This document shows positions 1 through 6,088 of a DNA stretch of 8,367 nucleotides, in pieces. The stretch is from the NCBI GenBank assembly GCA_964431545.1, contig CAYSLC010000222.1, positions 1 to 8,367 on the forward strand, in the 5' to 3' direction. Under the pieces are notes generated by a model. It did no database searches and was not told the origin of the DNA. It saw only the letters and a list, made by a program, of their open reading frames with translations. Numbering within the stretch: position 1 is the first letter of the stretch; every line of letters starts with the position of its first letter. Made by a program: the position numbers and the translations under genes. This DNA comes from CAYSLC01 sp964431545 (GTDB lineage Bacteria > Desulfobacterota > Desulfobacteria > Desulfobacterales > JAABSP01).

Positions 1-866
1 ATGAAGACCGACTGGAGGGGATCGACCTCCGCCTGGAGGGTGGGACCCTGGACAGGGGATAGGGCCTGGGCTTCCGGTTCGGCCGTCTGTCGGTACGTTT
101 CATTGTCATCCTTCCCCTTGAGGAACGGGTTGGGGACCGACCGGGCCGCCGGGGTCCGGGCGGCGAGCCCCTCGGGCGACGAGTCCGGGGGCGCGGGATC
201 GGCCCAGCCGTCCGGTTCCGCCCCGGCCGCCTCCGTTTGGGCCATGTTGCGGGCCTGGCTGACGGTGATCTCCTCCACCCGTTTCTCCTCCTTGCCCAGG
301 TACGCCCGCTTTCGACGGTCCCGGGCGAGGAACTTGTCGGCGAACCCTTCGGCGGATTCGGAAATCTTGGAGCGCTCCTCCCTGACCGCCTTGAACTCCA
401 TGGATGAGGCATGGGCCGGCGGTTCGGAGACGACGGTCCGCCGGGTGTTGAAGACGGCGTTGGCCTCCCGGAGGCGGGACACCAGCTCGGCGCGGTCCGG
501 CGGCGGTCCCTCCGGGTCCTCCACCAGGGGGGTACCGAAGGAGCCGTCCGGGTTGTTCTGGAAGTAGCCGATGATGAAGCGCTCCGGGGGCGGCCGGGAG
601 AGGGGGGACCGGATCCGGGTCCCGGCACTAGGGTCGTCCCCCTCGGGGACGTACCGGTAGTTGTAGGCGTCCACGGGCCGATCCTCCTCCCGGGCCACCA
701 GTTCGGCCAGTTCCCGCTCCATCTCGTTGAAGATGGTCTCCGCGAAGAACCGGAGGCGGGAGATCTCCTCCTGCTCCAGGCTCCGGTAGGTCCGGAGGAT
801 GAAGTAGCCCAGGGGGACGGAGAGGGCGATGCAGAACAGGAGGATGAACAGGCGCAGCCGCTTCAT
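1..866 (-). CDS. Sensor histidine kinase, N-terminal sensor region (partial, runs off left edge)
   Basis: This frame is open from an ATG at 866 to the left edge, giving 288 residues without a stop. Residues 5-26 form one hydrophobic membrane segment (LFILLFCIALSVPLGYFIL), followed by a charged, probably periplasmic region that starts with a helical stretch (about 28-62) and includes an IIGYFQNNPDGSF motif near residue 98. Residues 210-285 are rich in Pro, Ala, Glu and Asp and look disordered. The ATG overlaps the stop of the upstream response regulator (ATGA, 863-866), so the two are translationally coupled. HAMP, HisKA and ATPase domains are not in the window. The kinase call rests on this coupling to an OmpR-type regulator and on the membrane-anchored sensor layout, not on a catalytic motif. 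The ligand is unknown; the surrounding genes suggest an envelope signal. Confidence 0.8.
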   Translation of the reverse strand, partial: MKRLRLFILLFCIALSVPLGYFILRTYRSLEQEEISRLRFFAETIFNEMERELAELVAREEDRPVDAYNYRYVPEGDDPSAGTRIRSPLSRPPPERFIIGYFQNNPDGSFGTPLVEDPEGPPPDRAELVSRLREANAVFNTRRTVVSEPPAHASSMEFKAVREERSKISESAEGFADKFLARDRRKRAYLGKEEKRVEEITVSQARNMAQTEAAGAEPDGWADPAPPDSSPEGLAARTPAARSVPNPFLKGKDDNETYRQTAEPEAQALSPVQGPTLQAEVDPLQSVF

Positions 867-1561
867 CGTTCCGGCTCCAGCCGGTACCCCTCCCCCCGGA
901 CGGTGGTGATGAAGGGGGTGTCGCCGAGGAGGGTGGCGATCTTCTTCCGGAGCTTGAGCACGTGGATGTCCACCGTCCGGGTCTCGATGTCGGGGTCGGC
1001 GTACCGCCACACATCGGAGAGAAGCTCCCGCTTGGAGATGATCCGCTCCCGGTTCCGGTAAAGGTGGGCGATGATGTCGAACTCCCGGCGGGTCAGCTCC
1101 AGGGTCCGTTCCCCGAGGACCGCCGTGAGGGATCCCCCGTCGAAATCGACCCCCAGATGGGTGATCCGTTCGTCGGAGAGGCGCTTTCCGGCGCGGCGCA
1201 GCACCGCCTCCACCCGGACCATCAGCTCCCGGAGCGAAAACGGTTTGCAGACATAGTCGTCGGCCCCGGCCTTGAACCCGGCCACGATGTCGTCCTCGCT
1301 CCCCTTGGCCGTGAGCATGACGATCCCCTGGTCCGGCTTTTTGCCCCGGATCTCCCGGCAGATGGAGAAGCCGTCGAGGGTGGGGAGCATCACGTCCAAG
1401 AGGATCAGGTCGAAGGTCCCGGCAAGGGCGGCCTCCAGACCCTCCCCGCCGTCCTCGGCCCCCTGGGCCGAGAAGCCGTTGAAGACCAGGACGTCGAGGA
1501 GTCCGTGGAGGATGGCGGGATCGTCCTCCACAACGAGTATGGTCGCCTTGGGGGTTTTCAT
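863..1561 (-). CDS. OmpR/PhoB-family DNA-binding response regulator
   Basis: A complete 232-residue response regulator of normal length for the family. The receiver domain (about 6-120) shows the acidic pair D13/D14, the phospho-acceptor D56 in LILLDVMLP, T84 in VMLTAKG and K106 in CKPF. The C-terminal winged-helix domain (about 135-230) has the family pattern LTRREFDIIAHL, SKRELLSDVW, TVDIHVLKLRKKI and TTVRGEGYRL. The start ATG at 1561 has AAAGGAA upstream (1571-1577). It is cytoplasmic, is phosphorylated by its partner kinase (here most likely the overlapping downstream gene) and binds tandem DNA repeats. A candidate target with 11-bp direct repeats lies about 65 bp upstream of its own start, and a second copy lies before the VWA-PspA operon, which suggests autoregulation and control of that operon. 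Confidence 0.95.
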   Translation of the reverse strand: MKTPKATILVVEDDPAILHGLLDVLVFNGFSAQGAEDGGEGLEAALAGTFDLILLDVMLPTLDGFSICREIRGKKPDQGIVMLTAKGSEDDIVAGFKAGADDYVCKPFSLRELMVRVEAVLRRAGKRLSDERITHLGVDFDGGSLTAVLGERTLELTRREFDIIAHLYRNRERIISKRELLSDVWRYADPDIETRTVDIHVLKLRKKIATLLGDTPFITTVRGEGYRLEPER

Positions 1562-1576
1562 GGGCGCGATTCCTTT

Positions 1577-1596
1577 CTCCGGATCGGTATCCGGAG
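1577..1596 (-). promoter_or_regulatory. Perfect 8-bp dyad in the response regulator 5' leader
   Basis: CTCCGGAT (1577-1584) and ATCCGGAG (1589-1596) are a perfect inverted repeat with a 4-base loop. In the response-regulator mRNA this would be a stable hairpin whose 3' arm abuts the AAAGGAA ribosome binding site (1571-1577). It could tune translation or be a protein-binding dyad. There is no U-tract, so it is not a typical intrinsic terminator. Confidence 0.5.
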
Positions 1597-1625
1597 TTTC
1601 AGACTACCACCGATTCCAAGGCGGG

Positions 1626-1658
1626 GAAAAGCAAAAGTTATGCAAAAAAATGCTTTTC
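1626..1658. promoter_or_regulatory. Probable response-regulator binding site in the divergent promoter region
   Basis: GCAAAAG (1631-1637) and GCAAAAA (1642-1648) are direct repeats separated by 4 bases, an 11-bp period as in PhoB/OmpR-type sites. GAAAAGCA (1626-1633) and TGCTTTTC (1651-1658) also form a perfect 8-bp inverted repeat around it. The 23 bases 1626-1648 match 3375-3397 at 21 positions. The element lies between the divergent response regulator and TerB-like genes. On the minus strand TAGTCT (plus 1601-1606) is a possible -10 for the regulator; on the plus strand TACATT (1677-1682) is a possible -10 for the TerB-like gene. Both promoter assignments are tentative. Confidence 0.6.
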
Positions 1659-1746
1659 TCGAAAGAGGATTTCCTTTACATTGAGGGGGGATACGATCGT
1701 CACTGGAGAGAATGGGGCAACGGAATGGAAAGGATCGGAGGAGACC

Positions 1747-2982
1747 ATGACCACGCTCATCGACTGGATCAAGAACCAGACCGATTCGATCAAGCGATCG
1801 CTGGCAAAGCTGGTTAACCGGGACTTCATCGAAGCGATTTCGGCCGGCTGCGCCCTGGTCGCCGCGGCCGACGGCGTCGTTCGGTCCTCGGAAAAGGAGA
1901 AGATGCGGCGTTATATCGAGGGGAGCGACATCCTTCGGAACGTCGAGCCCGATGAGATCGCGGCCGCTTTCGACAAATATGTCCGGCGCATGGAACAGGA
2001 TTATCTTCTCGGCGAGGCGGAAGCGTACATGGCCATCGGCATGATTCGATCCAATCCGAGCAATGCCCGGCTCCTGATCCGTGTCTGCTGCGCCATCTGC
2101 GTCTCCGACGGGATGTGCCATGAAAATGAGATCGAAGCGTTGCGGCGCATCGCACGGGACCTCCACCTCGATTTCGAGGAGGTGGTCGGATCCGTGGAGG
2201 ATATCGCCGTTCGGTCGGAACAGTCCGTCTCCGTCGAGGTGGCCGAACCGCCGCCGGTTCCGGAGGCTCCGGCGCCACCGGCGGAGGATAGACCTCCGGT
2301 CGATCCGATACCCGCGGCGCCATCGGTTTCGGAAGTCCCAGCGGGTCCGCTGGAAGAAGCGCATGCGCCCGCGGCGGATCCGACGCTCGCCGCGCCCGAG
2401 GTTTCGGACGCACCCGCGCCGCCGCCCGAAGAGGAGGATATGGCGGCGGAGGCGACCGATTTCATCTTCGCCAAGACGCCGGACCCGAAACAACATGTCG
2501 TTCTGGATGCCGGCACTGGAGCGGTACGGTACCGGTGCGTTGATGTGGCGGTGACATCCGCATTCAGCGTGATGGTCAACGGAATCGATGGACGGAACCT
2601 TTTCAATATCAATGCCGGCGCAAAGGAGGGCAGCGCCCAGGTGTTCGACAACCGCAACCAGTTGTCGGCCAATGTCCACCGCACCAGCGCCATCTACCGG
2701 CACTACGGCATTGACGATCCCGAGGGCGTCCGGAAATATGACCTGATCGAGTCATCGAAACCGAGCGCCAGGGAGTGGTCCCTCATCGAGGGGACGACGG
2801 AAATCGGCGGCGTCGAGCAGATCTCAGGGGAAAGAGCACGGGAACTGTTGGAGAACCGCGGTTCGGACCCGGAGGAGGTCAAACTCGACGGTGCGATTCG
2901 GTTGAGATTGGGTGGGGTTGTGGAAGAGGCGGCGTTGTTTGCGATTTTTGGAGGGATCTATATGGTGATGGTGGCGCATTAG
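1747..2982 (+). CDS. TerB-domain protein with Pro/Ala-rich linker and unrecognised C-terminal domain
   Basis: The start is placed at ATG 1747 because GGAGGAG (1737-1743) precedes it; an in-frame TTG at 1681 has no comparable site. The 411-residue protein has a TerB-like (tellurite resistance B) helical domain at about 26-150, with two similar halves carrying acidic clusters: AADGVVRSSEKEKM (D42, E49) and SDGMCHENEIE (D121, E128). In TerB such residues bind metal. Residues 165-235 are a Pro/Ala/Glu-rich linker with two degenerate 25-residue repeats (185-209 and 210-234). Residues about 240-411 form a probably folded, strand-rich domain ending in a hydrophobic segment (ALFAIFGGIYMVMVA) that I do not recognise. 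There is no signal peptide, so it is probably cytoplasmic. It is divergent from the response regulator and shares its candidate operator. Family knowledge links TerB proteins to metal and envelope stress; the exact role here is unknown. Confidence 0.85.
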   Translation: MTTLIDWIKNQTDSIKRSLAKLVNRDFIEAISAGCALVAAADGVVRSSEKEKMRRYIEGSDILRNVEPDEIAAAFDKYVRRMEQDYLLGEAEAYMAIGMIRSNPSNARLLIRVCCAICVSDGMCHENEIEALRRIARDLHLDFEEVVGSVEDIAVRSEQSVSVEVAEPPPVPEAPAPPAEDRPPVDPIPAAPSVSEVPAGPLEEAHAPAADPTLAAPEVSDAPAPPPEEEDMAAEATDFIFAKTPDPKQHVVLDAGTGAVRYRCVDVAVTSAFSVMVNGIDGRNLFNINAGAKEGSAQVFDNRNQLSANVHRTSAIYRHYGIDDPEGVRKYDLIESSKPSAREWSLIEGTTEIGGVEQISGERARELLENRGSDPEEVKLDGAIRLRLGGVVEEAALFAIFGGIYMVMVAH

Positions 2983-3065
2983 GCCGTGGCCGATTCGGAA
3001 GCCCATGAAAATAGAGGGAGATTGGATAACTGGCCAAAGCGATATGTTCCCATTTTCATTACCAC

Positions 3066-3104
3066 GGGAGTTCCGGGAGTTCCGGGAGTTCCGGGAGTTC
3101 CGGG
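3066..3104. repeat. Tandem repeat, four copies of GGGAGTTCC
   Basis: Four perfect head-to-tail copies of GGGAGTTCC occupy 3066-3101, followed by GGG. The unit is 9 bp, so it stays in frame on either strand; the minus strand reads as Gly-Thr-Pro repeats and the plus strand as Gly-Val-Pro. The flanks (GTTCCCATTTTCATTACCAC upstream, GGGGACACCGTACTCAACTA downstream) resemble, from memory only, a dispersed element seen in deltaproteobacterial genomes, often near small Y1-type transposases. Confidence 0.85.
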
Positions 3105-3203
3105 GACACCGTACTCAACTATCTCAATTATAAGTCGGCAAGAACCATGCCCATGTGTCCTTGCATCGGTAAAGTGAACTCTGGGCAAAGCAGACATTCT
3201 TGC

Positions 3204-3323
3204 TCAGCCCTTCAACTCTTTGGCCCACAGTCTCGGCAACCCATCCACATTCAGCAAGTCATAAAATAAAACCCACGATCTTCCGCCGATAATATTCCGC
3301 TGAAGCTCCGCCCACGAGCGGAT
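3204..3323 (-). pseudogene. Possible C-terminal remnant of a protein-coding gene
   Basis: A 39-codon minus-strand frame ends in TGA (3204-3206) and is closed upstream by an in-frame TGA at 3324-3326. It has no ATG and no ribosome binding site. The peptide (containing GGRSWVLFYDLLNVDGLP and then RLWAKELKG) is protein-like, with Trp, Phe, Tyr and a mixed charge pattern unlike the Arg/Pro-rich shadow frames nearby. I do not recognise the parent protein. It may be the tail of a decayed gene or part of the repeat element next to it, or a chance frame. Confidence 0.25.
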
Positions 3324-3374
3324 TCATATCATCAGCCCCACGACGTTTACCCTAACCTCCCTCATTGTCCCACC

Positions 3375-3430
3375 GAAAAGCAAAAGAAATGCAAAAATCA
3401 TCACTTCACCTTTTTGCATTTCTTTGAATT
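3375..3430. promoter_or_regulatory. Second copy of the candidate response-regulator site, upstream of the VWA-PspA operon
   Basis: Bases 3375-3397 match 1626-1648 at 21 of 23 positions and again contain GCAAAAG (3380-3386), AAAT, GCAAAAA (3391-3397). A perfect 15-bp inverted copy follows: AAAGAAATGCAAAAA (3383-3397) and TTTTTGCATTTCTTT (3411-3425), with a 13-base spacer, so the site is presented in both orientations. TACCAT (3451-3456) is a possible weak -10, which would put the downstream arm near -35 to -45, suitable for activation. No U-tract follows and an operon starts downstream, so a terminator reading is less likely. Confidence 0.6.
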
Positions 3431-3509
3431 GCATCTCCCCTGAAACCCGATACCATGGGATCAAACGATGGAATGAACCATCAGCACAAGCAAAAGAAAG
3501 GAGCATCCC

Positions 3510-4919
3510 ATGAACGGAAAACATCTCAGAACCTTGGTGGTCGTCACCGGAATGATCGTCCTCACCTTCGCGGCCATGGCCTATTCCAACCGGCGGGAGG
3601 CGCCGCCCCCCATCCAGGTCAAGGACGGAGCCGTGACCCTCTCCGGGCGGCTCAGCCAGAACAAGGTCTTCCAGGGCGGCCCCGGCGAAGTGGCGCTCTC
3701 GCTCACCCTCGCCGCCGACGAGATCGTCGGCCCGGGGACCCATGACGGCCGGAACGTGGACATGGTGATCGTCCTCGACCGCAGCGGGTCGATGTCCGGC
3801 AAGAAGCTCCAGGACGCGAAGAACGCCATTCTCGCGTTGATTTCGGAACTCTCCGAAAAGGACCGCATCGCCCTGGTGAGCTACTCCGACAACCTCATGC
3901 ACCATTACTCCCTCCGATCGGTGACCGGTGACATGCGGGAGCAGCTGGCCGCCGCGGTCCATGGGATCACCGCCGGCGGCGGGACCAACCTGGGCGCCGG
4001 GCTCCAGGGGGGCATCCGCATGCTCGACGCCTCCCGGAACAGCGGCAACGCCGGCCGGCTGATCCTCATCTCCGACGGCCTGGCCAACCAGGGGATCACC
4101 GATGTCACGGCCCTGGGCAATATGGCCGCCGGGGTCACCGAGTACGCCTTTGCGGTGAGCACCGTGGGGGTGGGGCTCGATTTCAACGAGACCCTGATGA
4201 CCGCCCTGGCCGACCGGGGCGCGGGCAACTACTACTTCCTCGAAAACCCGGCCGCCTTTGCCGAGGTCTTCCGCAACGAGTTCCACCGGACCCGTGCCGT
4301 GGCCGCGGAAGGGGTGACGGTGGAGATCCCCCTGGCCGACGGGGTCTCCGTGGTCTCGGCCTCCGGATACCCGGTGACCGTGGAGGGGAACCGCGCCGTG
4401 ATCCGCCCCGGGGCCCTGCTGTCGGGCCGGACCCGGAACCTCTTCGTCACCCTCCGGGTCCCCACCCAAAAGACGGGGGATGTCAAAATCGACGGGGTGA
4501 GCCTCTCCTACCGACGCAACGGCGACCCCCGCCGCGTGGTCCTGGACGAATCGTTCACCGTGGCCTGCGTGGCGGACCAGGAGGCGGCCTTCTCCTCCAT
4601 CGACCGGAAGGTCTGGGAGCGGAAGGTGCTCGTGGATGACTACAACAAGCTCAAGGAGGAGGTGGCCGCGTCGATCCGCAAGGGGGATCGGAACGAGGCG
4701 ATGCAGCGCATCCAGTCCTACCAGCGGACCCAGTCGGCGGCAAACGACAAGGTCCGGTCCCCGTCGGTGACCCGGAACCTGGAGACCGAGGTGCGGGACC
4801 TGGAGGATACGGTCCGGGAGACCTTCGCGGGCTCTGCCGGCGAGGTGGCGGAGAAGCAGAAGCGCAACGCCAAGGGCCTCCAGTACGAGGGGTACCGCGA
4901 CCGCCGGATGAAACAGTAG
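3510..4919 (+). CDS. Exported von Willebrand factor type A (VWA) domain protein
   Basis: A 469-residue protein; AAAGGAG (3496-3502) precedes the ATG. Residues 8-25 are a hydrophobic signal or anchor segment, so the bulk is probably periplasmic. The VWA domain (about 84-265) has the metal-ion-dependent adhesion site: DRSGSMS (90-96), T159 in GGGTNLGAG and D189 in LISDG. A strand-rich region follows (about 270-350), then a charged helical, coiled-coil-like C-terminus (about 360-469) ending in basic residues. The layout resembles the Ca-activated chloride channel/YfbK-like VWA group; I give no gene symbol. VWA domains bind protein partners through a divalent metal. It is first in an operon with a PspA-like protein 14 bases downstream, which suggests a role in sensing or scaffolding at the envelope. 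The candidate response-regulator site lies about 110 bases upstream of its start. Confidence 0.92.
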   Translation: MNGKHLRTLVVVTGMIVLTFAAMAYSNRREAPPPIQVKDGAVTLSGRLSQNKVFQGGPGEVALSLTLAADEIVGPGTHDGRNVDMVIVLDRSGSMSGKKLQDAKNAILALISELSEKDRIALVSYSDNLMHHYSLRSVTGDMREQLAAAVHGITAGGGTNLGAGLQGGIRMLDASRNSGNAGRLILISDGLANQGITDVTALGNMAAGVTEYAFAVSTVGVGLDFNETLMTALADRGAGNYYFLENPAAFAEVFRNEFHRTRAVAAEGVTVEIPLADGVSVVSASGYPVTVEGNRAVIRPGALLSGRTRNLFVTLRVPTQKTGDVKIDGVSLSYRRNGDPRRVVLDESFTVACVADQEAAFSSIDRKVWERKVLVDDYNKLKEEVAASIRKGDRNEAMQRIQSYQRTQSAANDKVRSPSVTRNLETEVRDLEDTVRETFAGSAGEVAEKQKRNAKGLQYEGYRDRRMKQ

Positions 4920-4933
4920 GAAAGGGGGAGATC

Positions 4934-5491
4934 ATGGGCATGATGACACGGTTTGTACGGCTCTTCAAGGCCGACGTGCACGGTGTGATGGACCAGTTGG
5001 AGGACCGGAACCTGGTGCTCAAGCAGTGCCTCCGGGAGATGGAGGCGTCCCTGTCCGTGAAACGGGCGGAGGCGAAGCGGATGGCGGCCGCCCTGGAGGA
5101 CGCAAGGGAGCGTCTCCGGGGATGCGCCGAGGAGATATCCGGGGTGGAGACCGACCTGACCACCGCCATCGAGCGGGAGAAGGATGACATCGCCCGCTTT
5201 CTCATCAAGCGGCTGAAGCCCCTGAGCCGCCACCGGGAGGCGCTGGAGCGCCACATCGCCGCTCTGGAGCGGGATCTGGCCCGGTTCGAGGAGGAGGTGG
5301 CGGAGCAGTCCCGGCAGTATGAATCGCTCCGGCTCAAGGCGGAGGAACACGCCCGCCGGTCCGCTCGTCAGGCGTGGGACTCCCCCCTCGGGCCGGGCGA
5401 ACACGGCACCGCCGCCGGTCCCGTGGCCGAGGAGGAGATCGAGCTGGAACTCATGCGCCGGAAGGCGGCGCGGAAAGAGGGGGTCGCATGA
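4934..5491 (+). CDS. PspA/IM30 (phage shock protein A) family protein
   Basis: A 185-residue, almost wholly helical protein that starts 14 bases after the VWA gene with a GGGGGAG site. The N-terminus (MGMMTRFVRLFKADVHGVMDQLED) fits the PspA/IM30 amphipathic helix that binds stressed inner membrane, followed by the family-like NLVLKQCLREMEASL segment. Residues about 25-147 are a long coiled coil. A short Gly/Pro/Ala linker (148-165) leads to a terminal helix (EEEIELELMRRK), as in family members with a separated last helix. It is shorter than the usual 220 or so residues. PspA proteins oligomerise on the membrane and limit proton leakage. Its stop overlaps the next start (ATGA, 5488-5491). Context suggests the VWA protein and the downstream membrane protein are its partners; I see no PspF, PspB or PspC. 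Confidence 0.88.
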   Translation: MGMMTRFVRLFKADVHGVMDQLEDRNLVLKQCLREMEASLSVKRAEAKRMAAALEDARERLRGCAEEISGVETDLTTAIEREKDDIARFLIKRLKPLSRHREALERHIAALERDLARFEEEVAEQSRQYESLRLKAEEHARRSARQAWDSPLGPGEHGTAAGPVAEEEIELELMRRKAARKEGVA

Positions 5492-6030
5492 ACGGTCGGC
5501 ACATCCGCACAACCATCGTCTACGGTCTGCTCTTCGGGCTGATGTTCCTTCCGGTCCGAAGCCTCCTGGCTCCATTTCTGGGGGGCGCCATGGCCTTCCG
5601 GATCATCCTCTGGATGGGATGGGCGGGCTATGTCCTGCTGTTGGCCCGGTGGGGGAGGGTAGGGGTGACGACCATCCTGATCCCCCTGGGGCTGCCCTTG
5701 ATCCCCGTGGCCCTGGGAGGAGCGCCGTCGATCTTCTTCCTGATCCTCCTGGGGGTCCTGAGCTGGATCCGGAGCGGGATCGCCTTTCCCGGCGGGATGT
5801 TCCGCAAGGGGGCCGCCGAGGCGGTGCTCTGCATGGGCGGGGCCCTGCTGGTGGGGTGGCATCTACCTTTGACCCCGCTGCGCTGGGCGCTGGGGATCTG
5901 GCTTTTCTTCCTGGTCCAATCCCTCTACTTCCTCTTTCTGAAAACGGAGTTCGAGAAGAGCCATTCGACCGGCGAGGACCCCTTCGAGCGGGCCCGGCGC
6001 CGGGCCGAGGAGATTCTGGTCTCCCGGTAA
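5488..6030 (+). CDS. Polytopic membrane protein of the VWA-PspA operon, function unknown
   Basis: The start is set at ATG 5488 because it overlaps the PspA-like stop and has AAAGAGGGGG upstream (5474-5483); the same frame is open further upstream, but that part is an Arg/Gly-rich shadow of the PspA-like gene. The 180-residue protein has about five to six hydrophobic segments (roughly 9-30, 35-53, 60-77, 80-97, 108-125 and 131-152) and a charged tail (153-180, with many Arg and Glu) that is probably cytoplasmic. I do not recognise the family. Translational coupling to the PspA-like gene suggests it acts with that protein at the inner membrane, perhaps as its membrane receptor in place of PspB/PspC. 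That role is inference. Confidence 0.85.
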   Translation: MNGRHIRTTIVYGLLFGLMFLPVRSLLAPFLGGAMAFRIILWMGWAGYVLLLARWGRVGVTTILIPLGLPLIPVALGGAPSIFFLILLGVLSWIRSGIAFPGGMFRKGAAEAVLCMGGALLVGWHLPLTPLRWALGIWLFFLVQSLYFLFLKTEFEKSHSTGEDPFERARRRAEEILVSR

Positions 6031-6061
6031 GGCTCCGGAAGGTTAACAGGTGCACCGAACA

Positions 6062-6088
6062 GGGGGCGGTCGATCCACGGCCGCCCCT
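6062..6088. repeat. GC-rich palindrome between convergent genes
   Basis: Bases 6062-6072 pair with 6078-6088 (11 pairs including two G-U, loop ATCCA), core GGGGCGG/CCGCCCC. It sits between the ends of two convergent genes and could stop both transcripts, but no T-run follows on either strand. Read on the minus strand (GTAGGGGCGGCC...GACCGCCCC) it resembles, from memory, a dispersed GTAGGGGCG-type palindrome found in many bacterial genomes. It supplies two bases of the TAG stop codon of the minus-strand gene. Confidence 0.6.

Larger units (their letters stand above)
2983..3374. other. Gene-poor stretch between the TerB-like gene and the VWA operon, probable remnants
   Basis: About 390 bases hold no convincing intact gene. 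The stretch is more AT-rich than the genes around it, for example TCATAAAATAAAACCCAC near 3258. It contains a 9-bp tandem repeat (3066-3104) and, on the minus strand, short broken frames: a 72-codon frame (2979-3197) across the repeat giving repeated Gly-Thr-Pro, and a 39-codon fragment at 3204-3323. The composition and the broken frames suggest decayed inserted DNA. Confidence 0.5.

Noticed and set aside
1558..2703. Long minus-strand frame (381 codons) opposite the TerB-like gene
   Set aside because: It is the antisense shadow of a gene with recognisable TerB motifs; the translation is Arg/Asp-rich with no domain, and it overlaps the divergent promoter region.
3066..3104. CRISPR array
   Set aside because: The repeats are directly adjacent 9-bp units with no spacers.
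2979..3197. 72-codon minus-strand frame with Gly-Thr-Pro repeats as a collagen-like protein
   Set aside because: The Gly-Thr-Pro run simply reads a 9-bp DNA tandem repeat and the frame has no supporting ribosome binding site; it is kept only as a repeat/remnant region.
3490..3500. Third half-site GCAAAAGAAA just before the VWA gene
   Set aside because: Only one half is present, with no partner at an 11-bp period, and it overlaps the A-rich ribosome binding site, so chance similarity is likely.
3324..4469. Long minus-strand frame (381 codons) opposite the VWA gene
   Set aside because: The plus strand encodes a clear VWA domain with MIDAS residues; the antisense product is Gly/His/Pro-rich low-complexity sequence and has no ribosome binding site.
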